From Ardenticatenaceae bacterium (GTDB lineage: Bacteria; Chloroflexota; Anaerolineae; Promineifilales; Promineifilaceae), in the NCBI GenBank assembly GCA_020634245.1, contig JACKCC010000011.1, positions 310,001 through 374,000 of the forward strand: a DNA stretch of 64,000 nt, in the 5' to 3' direction. This document shows positions 26,646-35,960 of the stretch, piece after piece (position 1 is the first letter of the stretch; the number at the start of each line of letters is the position of its first letter). The notes beneath the pieces are model-generated. The model was not told the origin of the DNA and did not search any database. It saw only the letters and a list, made by a program, of their open reading frames with translations. The position numbers and the translations under genes are program-made.

Positions 26646-26702
26646 CGTGATACGTAATCCGTGAAGCAACAACATGTTGCCAATCACGCATTACGCATCA
26701 CG
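26646..26702 (-). terminator. Inverted repeat at the end of the ribosomal supercluster
   Basis: Imperfect arms CGTGATACGTAATCCGTGA (26646-26664) and TCACGCATTACGCATCACG (26684-26702), 16 of 19 positions pairing. Read on the minus strand it ends in CACGTTTTGTG. It is placed 27 bp after the rpsI stop, so a terminator for the 25-kb gene run is likely. Confidence 0.55.
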
Positions 26703-26728
26703 CTTAAAATTAAAACCTATTCAGGAAA

Positions 26729-27136
26729 TTAACGTTTCGTGTAAGTCGGAGCCTTACGCGCCCGTTTCAAACCTGGCTTCTTGCGTTCCTTGATACGGCC
26801 GTCACGAGTCAGATGACCCTTGGCGCGCAGCAAACCACGCATATTTTCATCATACTTCACCAGGGCGCGGGCCAGGCCCAGGCGCACGGCGCTCGTCTGA
26901 CCGGTAATGCCGCCGCCTTGAATATGGACACTGACATCCACCTTGCCCATCATCTCCGTATCCGTCAACGGGCCGGACAAAATGATGTAATCACCAAAAC
27001 GCGGGAAATATTCCTTGACATCCCGGCCATTCACCGTAAATTCGCCCGTGGACTCAGCACTGGGGTAAATACGCACCCGAGCCGAAGACCGCTTGCGCCG
27101 GCCAATACCTTCATAATAACGAACAGTCTCTTCCAT
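26729..27136 (-). CDS. rpsI: 30S ribosomal protein S9
   Basis: About 135 residues. GIGRRKRSSARVRIYPS at the start and the basic tail KKPGLKRARKAPTYTKR, whose last residues reach the P-site tRNA, are diagnostic. AGGAG lies 6 bases before the second of two adjacent ATGs, which I take as the start. It pairs with rplM, 9 bp upstream, as in most bacteria, and is the last gene of the run. Confidence 0.96.
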   Translation of the reverse strand: MEETVRYYEGIGRRKRSSARVRIYPSAESTGEFTVNGRDVKEYFPRFGDYIILSGPLTDTEMMGKVDVSVHIQGGGITGQTSAVRLGLARALVKYDENMRGLLRAKGHLTRDGRIKERKKPGLKRARKAPTYTKR

Positions 27137-27145
27137 CATTCTCTC

Positions 27146-27574
27146 CTAAAGCTCAAATACGACGGGCTGCTGCGCTTCGTGCGGATGTTCAGAACCAGTA
27201 TAAACCTTCATCTTCTTGAACATCTTCCGCCCCAGTTTATTCTTGGGCAGCATACCACGAACGGCCGCTTCAATGACACGGTTTGGATGTTTTTGCAGCT
27301 GATCACGCAGCGATATTTCACTCAACCCACCAGGATACCCTGAGTGACGGTAATATTTTTTCTGCTCCAGCCGGCGTCCAGTCACCTGAATCTTTTCCGC
27401 ATTAACAACAATCACAAAATCGCCACAATCCACCGAAGGGCTGTAGATCGGCTTGTGCTTACCACGCAAAAGGACAGCAATCTGGGTAGCCAAACGACCC
27501 AGCGTTTGTCCTTCCGCATCAATCACATACCAGCTTCGTTCAACTTCTGCCGGTTTCGTCACAAATGTTTTCAT
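27146..27574 (-). CDS. rplM: 50S ribosomal protein L13
   Basis: 142 residues, normal length. It opens MKTFVTKPAEVERSWYVIDA and contains LGRLATQIAVLLRGKHKP and AVRGMLPKNKLGR, typical of L13, an early assembly protein of the large subunit. It is followed by rpsI and preceded by truA with a 34-bp gap. Confidence 0.97.
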   Translation of the reverse strand: MKTFVTKPAEVERSWYVIDAEGQTLGRLATQIAVLLRGKHKPIYSPSVDCGDFVIVVNAEKIQVTGRRLEQKKYYRHSGYPGGLSEISLRDQLQKHPNRVIEAAVRGMLPKNKLGRKMFKKMKVYTGSEHPHEAQQPVVFEL

Positions 27575-27608
27575 TCCGTTTTTCTCCTAATCAGAGATTG
27601 GAAACCAA

Positions 27609-28352
27609 TCATGGGTTCCCATAAGTTACAGATACCAGGTAAAGACCCTGCGGCGGTGCTGCCGTGCCTGATCGGCTGCGATCACAACTGCGGAAAGCGG
27701 CCACAAAATCTTCAACAGTCCAGGATCCCTCACCAACCAGTTTCATACTTCCCACCAGACTGCGCACCATCCGGTACAAAAACGCATTTGCCTCAATGTG
27801 GAAAACAAGAAACTCTCTCTCTCTTATCCACTCAGCCCTAAACAATTCACGTACCCGATTTTCCCCTACCGGCGGTTGGCCAAAAGTGCCAAAGTCATGC
27901 CGCCCCAGGAGAACACTGGCTGCCTGATTCATCTTACCCACGTCTAACGGATGGCGCACATGCCAGCTCTGAAACCGGCGAACGGGGCTGCGCACCGCTG
28001 CATTAAAAATGTGGTACGCGTAGGAACGGCGCCGTGCGTCAAAACGTGGATGAAACGTTGGTGATACCTGATTGAGTTGTAAAATTACAATATCGGCCGG
28101 TAAATTAGCATTAATAGCTCGTTGTAAAGCTTCTATATCATGCCGCCAGTCCAAATCAAAACTAATAACCTGGCCCAGTGCATGAACGCCGCTGTCTGTT
28201 CTACCGGCACCAATCACATTGATTGGCTGTTGTGTTAATCTAGCAATTGCTTTCTCTAACTCGCCCTGGATGGTATGCTGCTCTTTGATTTGTCGTTGAA
28301 AACCATAATAGGCAGTCCCATCATACTCAATCAGGGCCTTATAGCGCAGCAA
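27609..28352 (-). CDS. truA: tRNA pseudouridine synthase A
   Basis: 247 residues. The catalytic Asp is D53 in GAGRTDSGVHA. It modifies U38-40 of the anticodon arm. The start is TTG 28352, 6 bases after GGAG; the preceding rplQ ends only 3 bp upstream, so translation is coupled. Placement between rplQ and rplM is a common ribosomal-cluster arrangement. Confidence 0.95.
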   Translation of the reverse strand: MLRYKALIEYDGTAYYGFQRQIKEQHTIQGELEKAIARLTQQPINVIGAGRTDSGVHALGQVISFDLDWRHDIEALQRAINANLPADIVILQLNQVSPTFHPRFDARRRSYAYHIFNAAVRSPVRRFQSWHVRHPLDVGKMNQAASVLLGRHDFGTFGQPPVGENRVRELFRAEWIREREFLVFHIEANAFLYRMVRSLVGSMKLVGEGSWTVEDFVAAFRSCDRSRSGTAAPPQGLYLVSVTYGNP

Positions 28353-28355
28353 TCA

Positions 28356-28784
28356 CTACTCCTTTTCCACCAGCATTAAAATAGCCATATCGGCATTGTC
28401 ACCAGGACGCTTACCCACTTTAATCATGCGGGTATATCCACCGTTACGTTCGGCGTAACGGGGCGCAATTTCGTCAAAAAGCTTTTTAACAACGTCAACT
28501 TCTTCCAGATAGCCCTTTTCGTCTTCATATTCACGAACACGGGCCACACGGGTTGCTGCCAATCGGCGGGCATGGACAGTATAGGCTGGATCTTCAGCCC
28601 CTTTTGCCAGGCCACGCTTGGCCAGCGTGATTATTTTTTCCGCTGCCGGTCGTAACATGCGGGCTTTGCCTTCTGTCGTCAGAATTTGTTCATGACAAAT
28701 CAAATCGGCGATCATGTTCTTGCGCAAGGCATTCCGATGACTGGTATCTCGCCCCAGTTTACGACCACTTACTCGATGTCGCAT
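28356..28784 (-). CDS. rplQ: 50S ribosomal protein L17
   Basis: 142 residues. MRHRVSGRKLGRDTSHRNALRKNM is the invariant opening segment, truncated here for brevity after RDTSHR. A YTRMIKVGKRPGDNADM segment near the end is also typical. It follows rpoA as in the alpha operon. ATG 28784. Confidence 0.97.
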   Translation of the reverse strand: MRHRVSGRKLGRDTSHRNALRKNMIADLICHEQILTTEGKARMLRPAAEKIITLAKRGLAKGAEDPAYTVHARRLAATRVARVREYEDEKGYLEEVDVVKKLFDEIAPRYAERNGGYTRMIKVGKRPGDNADMAILMLVEKE

Positions 28785-28851
28785 AGTTCAAACCTCATTC
28801 TCGAAACCTGGTTCAGATTGATTAAACCAGGATAATGTCTTGGATACGGCT

Positions 28852-29808
28852 CTAAGCCAATTCCTCTTCGTCCTTCAAAAACCCTTTCATGCGCAGTTGA
28901 GACTTCAACTCATCCAACGATTTTTCGCCAAAATTGCGGATGGCCAGCATCGTCTCTTCACCTCGCTCCAGCATATCCAGCATCTCACCAACTTTGGTGA
29001 TCCCGGTCCGCTTTAATGAGTTAAAGACTCGTACACTCAAATCCAACTGCTCAATAGGCGTATCGTAAATTTCGTTGGGAATTGTGCCTTCTTCTTCCTC
29101 AACTTCTTCCACTGGCAGGAAAGTATCTTCGCTCACACCGGCAACCGGACGCAAATACTGCATCATAATTTGCGCCGATTGGGCGAGTGCATCTTCCGGC
29201 CGGATGGTTCCGTCGGTCCAAATCTGCATCACAATCCGGTCATAGTCAGCATCCTGACCCACACGGGTTTTTTCTACTTCATACCCTACCCGGCGGATGG
29301 GGCTGAAAATCGCATCGACTGGCAGTTCACCAATCGGCAAACGTCCTCGATCTTCGGCCGGGGAATAACCGCGTCCGGTTTCAGCCGTCATTTCAATTTC
29401 CAAAAATGCATCGTCCGAGTCGACCGTGAAAAGGTACAAATCAGGGTTGATGATTTCAACTTCCGGCGGCACCTGCAAGTCAGCGGCCGTTACCGTACCG
29501 GCCCCGTGTACTTCCAGGCGCATCCGTGCTGAATCGGTATCATGTAGTTTCAAACGAAGTTGTTTGATGTGCAATATAAGCCGCATCATGTCTTCACGCA
29601 CATGCGGAATCGCAGAAAACTCATGCGGGACATCTGTCACACGAATGGACGTAACCGCTGCTCCGGGCAAAGAGGCCAATAGTACACGGCGCAAAGAGTT
29701 ACCAACCGTTGTACCATACCCTCTTTCCAATGGGCCAATGATAAACCGGCCATATTCTTGTGACATGGCGGTGCTTTCAATTTTCGGCAAGATAAGATTA
29801 ATAGCCAA
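28852..29808 (-). CDS. rpoA: RNA polymerase subunit alpha
   Basis: 318 residues. The N-terminal assembly domain (YGRFIIGPLERGYGTTVGNS, LRRVLLASLPGAAV) is followed by an acidic linker (EEVEEEEGT) and the C-terminal domain (LDLSVRVFNSLKRTGI, RNFGEKSLDEL), which contacts UP elements and activators. The start is TTG 29808, 8 bases after GGAGG, an unusual choice for this gene. It lies between rpsD and rplQ, with 54-68 bp gaps. Confidence 0.96.
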   Translation of the reverse strand: MAINLILPKIESTAMSQEYGRFIIGPLERGYGTTVGNSLRRVLLASLPGAAVTSIRVTDVPHEFSAIPHVREDMMRLILHIKQLRLKLHDTDSARMRLEVHGAGTVTAADLQVPPEVEIINPDLYLFTVDSDDAFLEIEMTAETGRGYSPAEDRGRLPIGELPVDAIFSPIRRVGYEVEKTRVGQDADYDRIVMQIWTDGTIRPEDALAQSAQIMMQYLRPVAGVSEDTFLPVEEVEEEEGTIPNEIYDTPIEQLDLSVRVFNSLKRTGITKVGEMLDMLERGEETMLAIRNFGEKSLDELKSQLRMKGFLKDEEELA

Positions 29809-29862
29809 TGTCGTTACCTCCCTCAGATACTTAACAGTCTAAGTAAGAACAATAAAAAGAGA

Positions 29863-30501
29863 TTAGCGGGAGTAGTATTCAACAATTAACTGTTCGTTGA
29901 GTGTTACATCAATGTCGTCACGAACAGGCAAGTTCAACACTTTCGCTGATAGGTTATCGGCGTCTAAAGAAAGCCAGCGTGGAACCTGTCGATCGTCTAA
30001 CTCTTGCCGCAATGTTTTGAAATACGTTCTCCGAGAACTTTCGGGGCGAACAGAAATTGTGTCCCCTGGGGTCAGAAGCGCAGAAGGAATGTCAATTTTA
30101 CGGCCGTTCAACACAAAATGGCCATGCTGTACCAACTGCCGTGCATGCGCCCGGGAACTTGCCATCCCCAAACGATAAACAACATTATCCAGTCGGCTCT
30201 CCAAAATTGCCAACAGATTTGCGCCGGTTAAACCAGAACGTCGTTCAGCCCGCTTGAAATACTGGCTAAATTGCCGTTCCATCAAGCCATAAATACGACG
30301 CGCCTTCTGTTTTTCACGAAGCTGAAGTAAATAATCAGAAGCCCGGCCCCTGCGGAACTGCTTCTCCCGCCCATGTTGCCCAGGCGGATAAGAGCGACGC
30401 TCAAAAGAACACTTGGGGGTCATACAACGAGACCCCTTCAAAAACAGCTTCTCACCTTCACGGCGACAAAGCTTGCATACTGGTCCAGTATACCTTGCCA
30501 A
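29863..30501 (-). CDS. rpsD: 30S ribosomal protein S4, zinc-binding form
   Basis: 212 residues from TTG 30501, giving the canonical opening (M)ARYTGPVCKLCRREG. The GGAGG sits 5 bases before this TTG and would be inside a longer frame, which fixes the start. Four cysteines (CKLC ... CMTPKC) make the zinc-binding C+ variant. An S4 RNA-binding domain follows (RLDNVVYRLGMASSRAHARQ). It is a primary 16S-binding protein and in many bacteria represses its own operon. Confidence 0.96.
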   Translation of the reverse strand: MARYTGPVCKLCRREGEKLFLKGSRCMTPKCSFERRSYPPGQHGREKQFRRGRASDYLLQLREKQKARRIYGLMERQFSQYFKRAERRSGLTGANLLAILESRLDNVVYRLGMASSRAHARQLVQHGHFVLNGRKIDIPSALLTPGDTISVRPESSRRTYFKTLRQELDDRQVPRWLSLDADNLSAKVLNLPVRDDIDVTLNEQLIVEYYSR

Positions 30502-30646
30502 CTTAACCTCCAATTTTCAGCATGAAGCGAGAGGTTTACAGGTGTGGCAACCTTTCTTCCCTCTCGCAATCAACAAAAAATTAAATTTTAAAAACAAAAC
30601 TACATATCACTGTCATCAAAGACAGTAGTAACAACAAATCAAAATT

Positions 30647-31039
30647 TTACACGCGGCGCTTTTTAGGCGGACGGCACCCATTGTGCGGTACGGGTGTAAT
30701 ATCACGAATCGCCGTCACTCTTAAGCCAGAGGCCTGCAAAGCACGAATCGCCGATTCACGTCCTGGTCCAGGCCCATTAACGATCGCTTCGACCTCTTGC
30801 ATACCCTGGTCTTGTGCCGCTTTCGCCGCATCTCGTCCCGCCAAACGCGCAGCATAAGGGGTGCTTTTACGCGAACCCTTAAAGCCAGACGTACCAGCTG
30901 TTGCCCAGGCAATCGTATTGCCATTCATATCTGTAATCGTCACAATCGTATTGTTAAACGATGCAAAAATATGAGCCTGGCCCCGCGGCACCATCTTCTT
31001 AACTTTTTTGCGGGCTTGAACTTTTCTTCTGCGTCCCAT
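30647..31039 (-). CDS. rpsK: 30S ribosomal protein S11
   Basis: 130 residues, with AHIFASFNNTIVTITDMNGN and the ending VTAIRDITPVPHNGCRPPKKRRV in shortened view (IPHNGCRPPKKRRV-type tail). It forms part of the platform near the mRNA exit. ATG 31039; rpsM is 67 bp upstream. The 145-bp gap to rpsD contains no gene. Confidence 0.97.
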   Translation of the reverse strand: MGRRRKVQARKKVKKMVPRGQAHIFASFNNTIVTITDMNGNTIAWATAGTSGFKGSRKSTPYAARLAGRDAAKAAQDQGMQEVEAIVNGPGPGRESAIRALQASGLRVTAIRDITPVPHNGCRPPKKRRV

Positions 31040-31106
31040 TTTGTCTCCTTAACTTCATACCCGATGTCATATCCAACAAACAACTGGAACAACACCGGCA
31101 ATGAAT

Positions 31107-31487
31107 TTACTTCCCTTTACGCCGACCACGCCCGGCAACAGTCTTCTTTGGGCCTTTGCGTGTACGCGCATTGGTTTTGGTACGTTGACCATGAACTGGC
31201 AAATGACGGCGGTGGCGCAGACCACGATAACAACCGATTTCCGTCAATCGCTTAATATTCATTGCCACTTCACGCCGCAAATCGCCTTCTACAACATAAT
31301 CGCGACCAACAATTTGCCGCAAACGTGTCACTTCGGCTTCTGACAAATCCTGTACTCGTGTATCAGGATTCACCTCGGCCTCAGCTAAAATCGTCTTACT
31401 AGAAGCAAGCCCAATACCATAAATATAGGTCAGACTGACCTCAACCCGTTTATTTCGGGGAATGTCAACACCAGCTATACGAGCCAT
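31107..31487 (-). CDS. rpsM: 30S ribosomal protein S13
   Basis: 126 residues from ATG 31487 (MARIAGVDIPRNKRVEVSL), behind ACGGAGGAATT; the longer frame runs into rpmJ and is rejected. The helix-two-turn-helix region and basic tail (GQRTKTNARTRKGPKKTV) contact 16S rRNA and P-site tRNA. It lies 19 bp after the rpmJ stop. Confidence 0.96.
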   Translation of the reverse strand: MARIAGVDIPRNKRVEVSLTYIYGIGLASSKTILAEAEVNPDTRVQDLSEAEVTRLRQIVGRDYVVEGDLRREVAMNIKRLTEIGCYRGLRHRRHLPVHGQRTKTNARTRKGPKKTVAGRGRRKGK

Positions 31488-31506
31488 AATTCCTCCGTGT
31501 ACCGTT

Positions 31507-31620
31507 CTATCCCTGACGCTGCTTATGATTTGGGTCAACGCAGATTACGCGCACAACACCTTTCCGTTTAATAATTTTGCACTTTGGGCAACGACGTTTC
31601 ACAGATGCCGATACTTTCAT
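31507..31620 (-). CDS. rpmJ: 50S ribosomal protein L36
   Basis: A 37-residue protein (MKVSASVKRRCPKCKIIKRK, ending HKQRQG) with the Cys-x2-Cys ... Cys ... His zinc pattern of the C+ L36. ATG 31620, TAG at 31507. It sits directly before rpsM, its usual place. infA and map, which normally precede it, are not in the 142-bp gap to adk. Confidence 0.95.
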   Translation of the reverse strand: MKVSASVKRRCPKCKIIKRKGVVRVICVDPNHKQRQG

Positions 31621-31762
31621 CGTTTCTAACTCCTGGCTTGCGAACTTACACAAGCCTTTATCTTTTGATCACACATACGGACAAATCTTGTGCGACACGC
31701 AAGCGTATAGTTTCCCACATTTTGCCGATATTGTCCAGTCTAATTTGTGTGGTTTTTAATTA

Positions 31763-32416
31763 TTAATTTGAATCTTTTACAGCCTGAACCAGGTCCTTCT
31801 GGACCAGTTCAATCGATTGCTCGCCGTTCACTTCTACCAGCAATCCTTTGTCACGATAGTAAGCCAACAAAGGTGCGGTTTGTTCAAAATAAACCTCGAT
31901 GCGCCTCTTTTGTGTTTCCTCAGTATCGTCATCTCTTTGGTAAAGGGGACTGCCATCCAGATCGCATATTCCCTCTTTCAAAGGCGGATTAAATACAGTA
32001 TGGTAAACGTGTCCACATGATTTACACGTCCATCGGCCTGCCAATCGCTTGAGCAGAACCTCAGGAGTCACATGAATATAAGGGACAACATGAACACGTT
32101 CTCCCATTTCGGCTAACAATTGCTCGAACGCATCCGCTTGAGCAATTGTCCGAGGAAATCCATCTAGTAATGCACCGTTAGCGCAATCCTCGCGTGACAA
32201 ACGTTCCTTAACTATAGCGATTGTAACTTCGTCGGGCACCAGGTCGCCTTTGTCGATGTAGGTAGCTGCGAGCTTACCCAATTCAGTGTTATTACGAAGA
32301 TTTTCACGGAACAAGTCGCCAGTCGAAACTTGCGGTAAATTAAGTGTCTCTTGTAGTCGCTTGGCCTGGGTGCCTTTACCGGCACCAGGCCCCCCCATCA
32401 GGACGACAAATCTCAT
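31763..32416 (-). CDS. adk: Adenylate kinase, zinc-type LID
   Basis: 217 residues. It interconverts AMP and ATP with two ADP. The P-loop GGPGAGKGTQAKRL lies at the N terminus, and LID-domain metal residues CKSC ... CDLD (Cys3/Asp) replace the hydrogen-bond network of E. coli-type LIDs. The ATG at 32416 overlaps the secY TGA (TGATG), so the two are coupled; a GTG one codon earlier is possible. Confidence 0.95.
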   Translation of the reverse strand: MRFVVLMGGPGAGKGTQAKRLQETLNLPQVSTGDLFRENLRNNTELGKLAATYIDKGDLVPDEVTIAIVKERLSREDCANGALLDGFPRTIAQADAFEQLLAEMGERVHVVPYIHVTPEVLLKRLAGRWTCKSCGHVYHTVFNPPLKEGICDLDGSPLYQRDDDTEETQKRRIEVYFEQTAPLLAYYRDKGLLVEVNGEQSIELVQKDLVQAVKDSN

Positions 32417-33792
32417 CACACAAACCCTTCGTAATTGCGCATGAGCAGTTGGGCTTCTAGTTGACGCATGGTATCAATAACAACACCGACAACAATGATC
32501 AAACCAGAACCACTAATAACCAACACGCTCTGTTCAATGCCATCTATGCGCAAGATAACGCCGATAAGCTGCATGATACCGGGCAGAATGGCGATTACTC
32601 CCAAGAATACGGCTCCGACAAAAGTTATACGGCGCACCACGGATGTGATGTAATCGGCCGTACGTTTACCAGGCCGGATACCGGGAATGAATCCACCTTG
32701 CCGCTGCAAAGTTTGGGGCAGGTTTTGCTGCTGCACCATCACATCGGTGTAGAAAAAGGTGAAACCAGCCACAAACAAGAAGTAGACGAGCCAATACATG
32801 GTAAAACCAAGTGGTGAAGCGATGGGGTCCAGCTGTTGACTGAACGTGCTCACCGATGTCGCCATCCGATCAATGAAACTGCCGCTGCCGGTAACGAAGA
32901 AGCTGGCAATGAGCGGCGGAAAGGTCAGGATAGATTGGGCAAAGATGATAGGAATCATACCGGCCGTATTGACGCGAAGCGGTACGTAGCTGCTTTGACC
33001 CTGATAAACTTTACGCCCACGTACACGACGGCCGTATTGTACCGGTATACGCCGCTGCCCTTCTTGTACGACAACGATGACAAAAACTGTCGCTACCGTA
33101 ATGAGTATAAAGGCAACTATCGTGAAGATACGCGCCGTTACATCATCCAGAGCAAAAATTCGCGCCACATTAGGCAAGATTCTTGAGATGATCCCACCAA
33201 AAATGATCAACGATGTGCCCTGTCCGATACCATCTTCGGTGATCAACTCGCCCAGCCAAATGGCAAACATAGTACCGCCAACCATAGCCACAAGGGTTGT
33301 GAGTGTTGGCAAAATCTGGCTGGCTGAAGAAAAGCCAAAGTTAGGCATGATCGTTGCCAGACCGCCGGTTGTTCCCAGGCTGAAACCGACCAGTCGAATC
33401 TGCCCAATTGCCTGCAACAGGGCAAATGGGACTGTAATGTAATAGGTGATCCGATTAATCTTGTTTCGCCCCGATTCACCCTCTGACTGGAGTTCTTCCA
33501 GATAAGGAATGATGGGTGTCAACAATTGTATAATAATGGATGCGGTAATATAGGGATACACACCCATGGCCATGACAGAAAAATTGCGCACAGCACCACC
33601 GGATAACAAATCCAGAAAGTCAATGACCGTATTGCCGCTTTGTTGGGATGTAAACGCTAACCATGCTTGCAAATTGACGCCGGGAACAGGGATATTGGCC
33701 ACCAAACGATATATAACCAGCATACCAATGGTAAACAATATACGTCGGCGCAGGTCTGGTAAAGCAAAGGCGTTCCGAACAGATTCAAACAT
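32416..33792 (-). CDS. secY: Protein translocase subunit SecY
   Basis: 458 residues with ten hydrophobic segments, the pore of the Sec translocon. The second helix region NFSVMAMGVYPYITASIIIQ and GIRPGKRTADYI near helix 9 are typical. It lies in the spc operon between rplO and adk. ATG 33792. Confidence 0.96.
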   Translation of the reverse strand: MFESVRNAFALPDLRRRILFTIGMLVIYRLVANIPVPGVNLQAWLAFTSQQSGNTVIDFLDLLSGGAVRNFSVMAMGVYPYITASIIIQLLTPIIPYLEELQSEGESGRNKINRITYYITVPFALLQAIGQIRLVGFSLGTTGGLATIMPNFGFSSASQILPTLTTLVAMVGGTMFAIWLGELITEDGIGQGTSLIIFGGIISRILPNVARIFALDDVTARIFTIVAFILITVATVFVIVVVQEGQRRIPVQYGRRVRGRKVYQGQSSYVPLRVNTAGMIPIIFAQSILTFPPLIASFFVTGSGSFIDRMATSVSTFSQQLDPIASPLGFTMYWLVYFLFVAGFTFFYTDVMVQQQNLPQTLQRQGGFIPGIRPGKRTADYITSVVRRITFVGAVFLGVIAILPGIMQLIGVILRIDGIEQSVLVISGSGLIIVVGVVIDTMRQLEAQLLMRNYEGFV

Positions 33793-33842
33793 TGTTTTTC
33801 TCCGTTGATGGAACCCGGTTTATAAACCACCAGGTTCCTTAC

Positions 33843-34298
33843 TTAAGATAGCGGAAGCACCTCTACCGTACCACCGGCAGCTTCGATTTTTTCTTTGGCC
33901 GAAGCTGAAAACCGCTGGGCTTTCACGTTCAAGGCTACGTCAAGTTCGCCATCGCCAAGAATAACGATGGGGTCTGTTTCTTTTTTGATCAAACCGACAG
34001 CGGCCATGATTTCTGGTGTAACATCCAGGCCATCAAAGTCAAACTCGGCCAACTGTTTAAGATTGACTGCTTTGTAGTAGACTTTGTTAATGTTGGTGAA
34101 ACCGCGCTTATACGGTAAACGACGGGCCAAGGGCAACTGACCACCTTCGAAGTAGACTCCTTTACCGCCCCCACTACGTGCATTTTGCCCTTTGGTACCA
34201 CGGCCAGCGGTTTTACCTTGTCCGGCAGAATGACCACGACCCACTCGCTTGCGCTTTTTTGTTGCTCCTGGATTAGGACGCAGATCGTTTAATTTCAT
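33843..34298 (-). CDS. rplO: 50S ribosomal protein L15
   Basis: 151 residues: MKLNDLRPNPGATKKRKRVG, GRGHSAGQGKTAGRGTKGQ and the C-terminal fold ending TVEVLPLS. The Gly/Lys/Arg-rich N terminus threads into 23S rRNA. It starts one base after the rpmD stop. Confidence 0.97.
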   Translation of the reverse strand: MKLNDLRPNPGATKKRKRVGRGHSAGQGKTAGRGTKGQNARSGGGKGVYFEGGQLPLARRLPYKRGFTNINKVYYKAVNLKQLAEFDFDGLDVTPEIMAAVGLIKKETDPIVILGDGELDVALNVKAQRFSASAKEKIEAAGGTVEVLPLS

Positions 34299-34299
34299 G

Positions 34300-34482
34300 T
34301 TATTTAACCTCTTCCACCACTAAAAGGTGGTTGACTTTGCTGATCATGCCACGGATTACGGCCGTATCGTCATGTTCAACAGTTTGATTCAATTTGCGCA
34401 AACCAAGCGCCTTAATAGTCCGCTTTTGGTTTTCATTGTAACCAATTGCGCTCTTCTTATAGGTAATTTTCAACTTGGCCAT
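34300..34482 (-). CDS. rpmD: 50S ribosomal protein L30
   Basis: 60 residues from ATG 34482 (MAKLKITYKKSAIGYNENQK). The rpsE TGA and this ATG share one base, giving translational coupling; a start five codons upstream inside rpsE is rejected. The single-domain fold is of normal length. Confidence 0.95.
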   Translation of the reverse strand: MAKLKITYKKSAIGYNENQKRTIKALGLRKLNQTVEHDDTAVIRGMISKVNHLLVVEEVK

Positions 34483-35012
34483 CAGTCTCGACTCCAAAAC
34501 GGGGCAACGTCGGCAACGGATTTGCCACGATCAGCAGCAACTTGCTGCACGCCTTTCAACTGACGCAGCCCATCCATAGTAGCCAGCATGACATTCAAGA
34601 CGTTTTTACTGCCCAAAGATTTGGACAAAATGTCACGATACCCGGCGGCTTCAATGACAGCACGCACGCCGCCACCGGCAATAACACCGGTACCTGGTGA
34701 CGCCGGTTTGAGCAGCACGCGGGCCGAACCATGAACCCCGATTACCTCGTGGGGAATGGTGCTGCCTACCATAGGAACTGATTCCATCGTTTTACGAGCC
34801 GCTTCTAACCCTTTGCGAATGGCATCGGGCACAGAACGGGCCTTACCAATGCCAACGCTCACATTGCCTTTGTTATCACCGATGACAACGGATACCCGGA
34901 AGGCAAACCGCCGACCACCTTTTACTACTTTAGCGACACGGGTAATGTCGATGATGCGTTCATCGAATTCTTCTCGATCCTGGTCGCGAAATCCTTGTCG
35001 TCTTTGTCCCAT
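34482..35012 (-). CDS. rpsE: 30S ribosomal protein S5
   Basis: 176 residues with the dsRNA-binding-like fold VVKGGRRFAFRVSVVIGDNK and the IVPLVGSTIPHEVIG-type loop (here MVGSTIPHEVIG). It contributes to decoding fidelity and mRNA unwinding at the entry site. Its gene overlaps rpmD by one base. Confidence 0.97.
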   Translation of the reverse strand: MGQRRQGFRDQDREEFDERIIDITRVAKVVKGGRRFAFRVSVVIGDNKGNVSVGIGKARSVPDAIRKGLEAARKTMESVPMVGSTIPHEVIGVHGSARVLLKPASPGTGVIAGGGVRAVIEAAGYRDILSKSLGSKNVLNVMLATMDGLRQLKGVQQVAADRGKSVADVAPFWSRD

Positions 35013-35026
35013 TACAATCTCCTCGC

Positions 35027-35389
35027 TTAGAACTCCAAACCACCTTCACGCGCGCCATCAGCCAAAGCTTTGATACGGCCGTGATAAAGATAGCCACCAC
35101 GATCAAAAACCACCTGCTTAATACCAGCAGCCAGAGCACGCTCAGCAACTGCCTTACCCACCACTGTCGCTTGCTCTTTCTTATTCTTGCCGTCTAAGTC
35201 AGAAACTAGTTTTTTATCAAGCGTCGAGGCTGAAACTAAAGTATGTCCAGCCACATCATCAATCACCTGAGCGTAAATATGTTCCACGCTGCGGAATACA
35301 TTTAACCGCGGGACCTCGTTTGTCCCTGAAATTTTCATCCGGATACGGCGATGGCGCCGCTGCCGGGCTACACGCGATTTTACTGCCAT
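35027..35389 (-). CDS. rplR: 50S ribosomal protein L18
   Basis: 120 residues: RHRRIRMKISGTNEVPRLNV and FDRGGYLYHGRIKALADGAR, the 5S rRNA-binding L18 signature. Normal length, 14 bp before rpsE. Confidence 0.97.
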   Translation of the reverse strand: MAVKSRVARQRRHRRIRMKISGTNEVPRLNVFRSVEHIYAQVIDDVAGHTLVSASTLDKKLVSDLDGKNKKEQATVVGKAVAERALAAGIKQVVFDRGGYLYHGRIKALADGAREGGLEF

Positions 35390-35404
35390 AGCAATATCCC
35401 TCTC

Positions 35405-35947
35405 TTATACCTTACCAGCCTTACCGGCCTTACGGCGAACATGCTCGCCCCGATAACGAACACCTTTGCCCTTGTAGGGTTCCGGGGGTCGTGTTTTACG
35501 AATCTGAGCCGCAATTTCACCAACAACCTGTTTATCGATTCCAGAAACGATAACTGTCTTGTTACGATCTTCAACCGCAAATTCAATGTCTGTCGGTGGA
35601 TTGAATGTAATTGGATGGGAATATCCAACATTCAAAACCAGGTCTTTCCCTTCCATTGCAGCACGGTAACCAACGCCCTCAATTTCTAGCACTTTCGAAA
35701 AACCATTGCTGACGCCAACGACCATATTGTTTAACAAAGCACGGGTCAAGCCATGCAGCGCCCGGTGCTGACGAGAATCGGAAGGACGGGTTACGGTCAG
35801 GACTTCGTCATCCAAAGAAATGTTCATTTCAGGATGGAATTCCTGTTCCAATTTACCTTTAGGACCGGTCACTGTAACGGCCGTTCCCTGAATATCAACT
35901 TTCACACCTTTCGGTAATTGGATAGGTGCTTTCCCAATACGAGACAT
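35405..35947 (-). CDS. rplF: 50S ribosomal protein L6
   Basis: 180 residues from ATG 35947 (MSRIGKAPIQLPKGV) after CTGGAGGTTTGTG. Two L6 repeats are visible, and the C terminus PEPYKGKGVRYRGEHVRRK is diagnostic. A longer in-frame start would overlap rpsH and is rejected. Confidence 0.97.
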   Translation of the reverse strand: MSRIGKAPIQLPKGVKVDIQGTAVTVTGPKGKLEQEFHPEMNISLDDEVLTVTRPSDSRQHRALHGLTRALLNNMVVGVSNGFSKVLEIEGVGYRAAMEGKDLVLNVGYSHPITFNPPTDIEFAVEDRNKTVIVSGIDKQVVGEIAAQIRKTRPPEPYKGKGVRYRGEHVRRKAGKAGKV

Positions 35948-35960
35948 CACAAACCTCCAG

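Noticed and set aside
31621..31762. Possible infA fragment before rpmJ
   Set aside because: No frame on either strand matches the IF1 S1-type fold, and the gap is too short.
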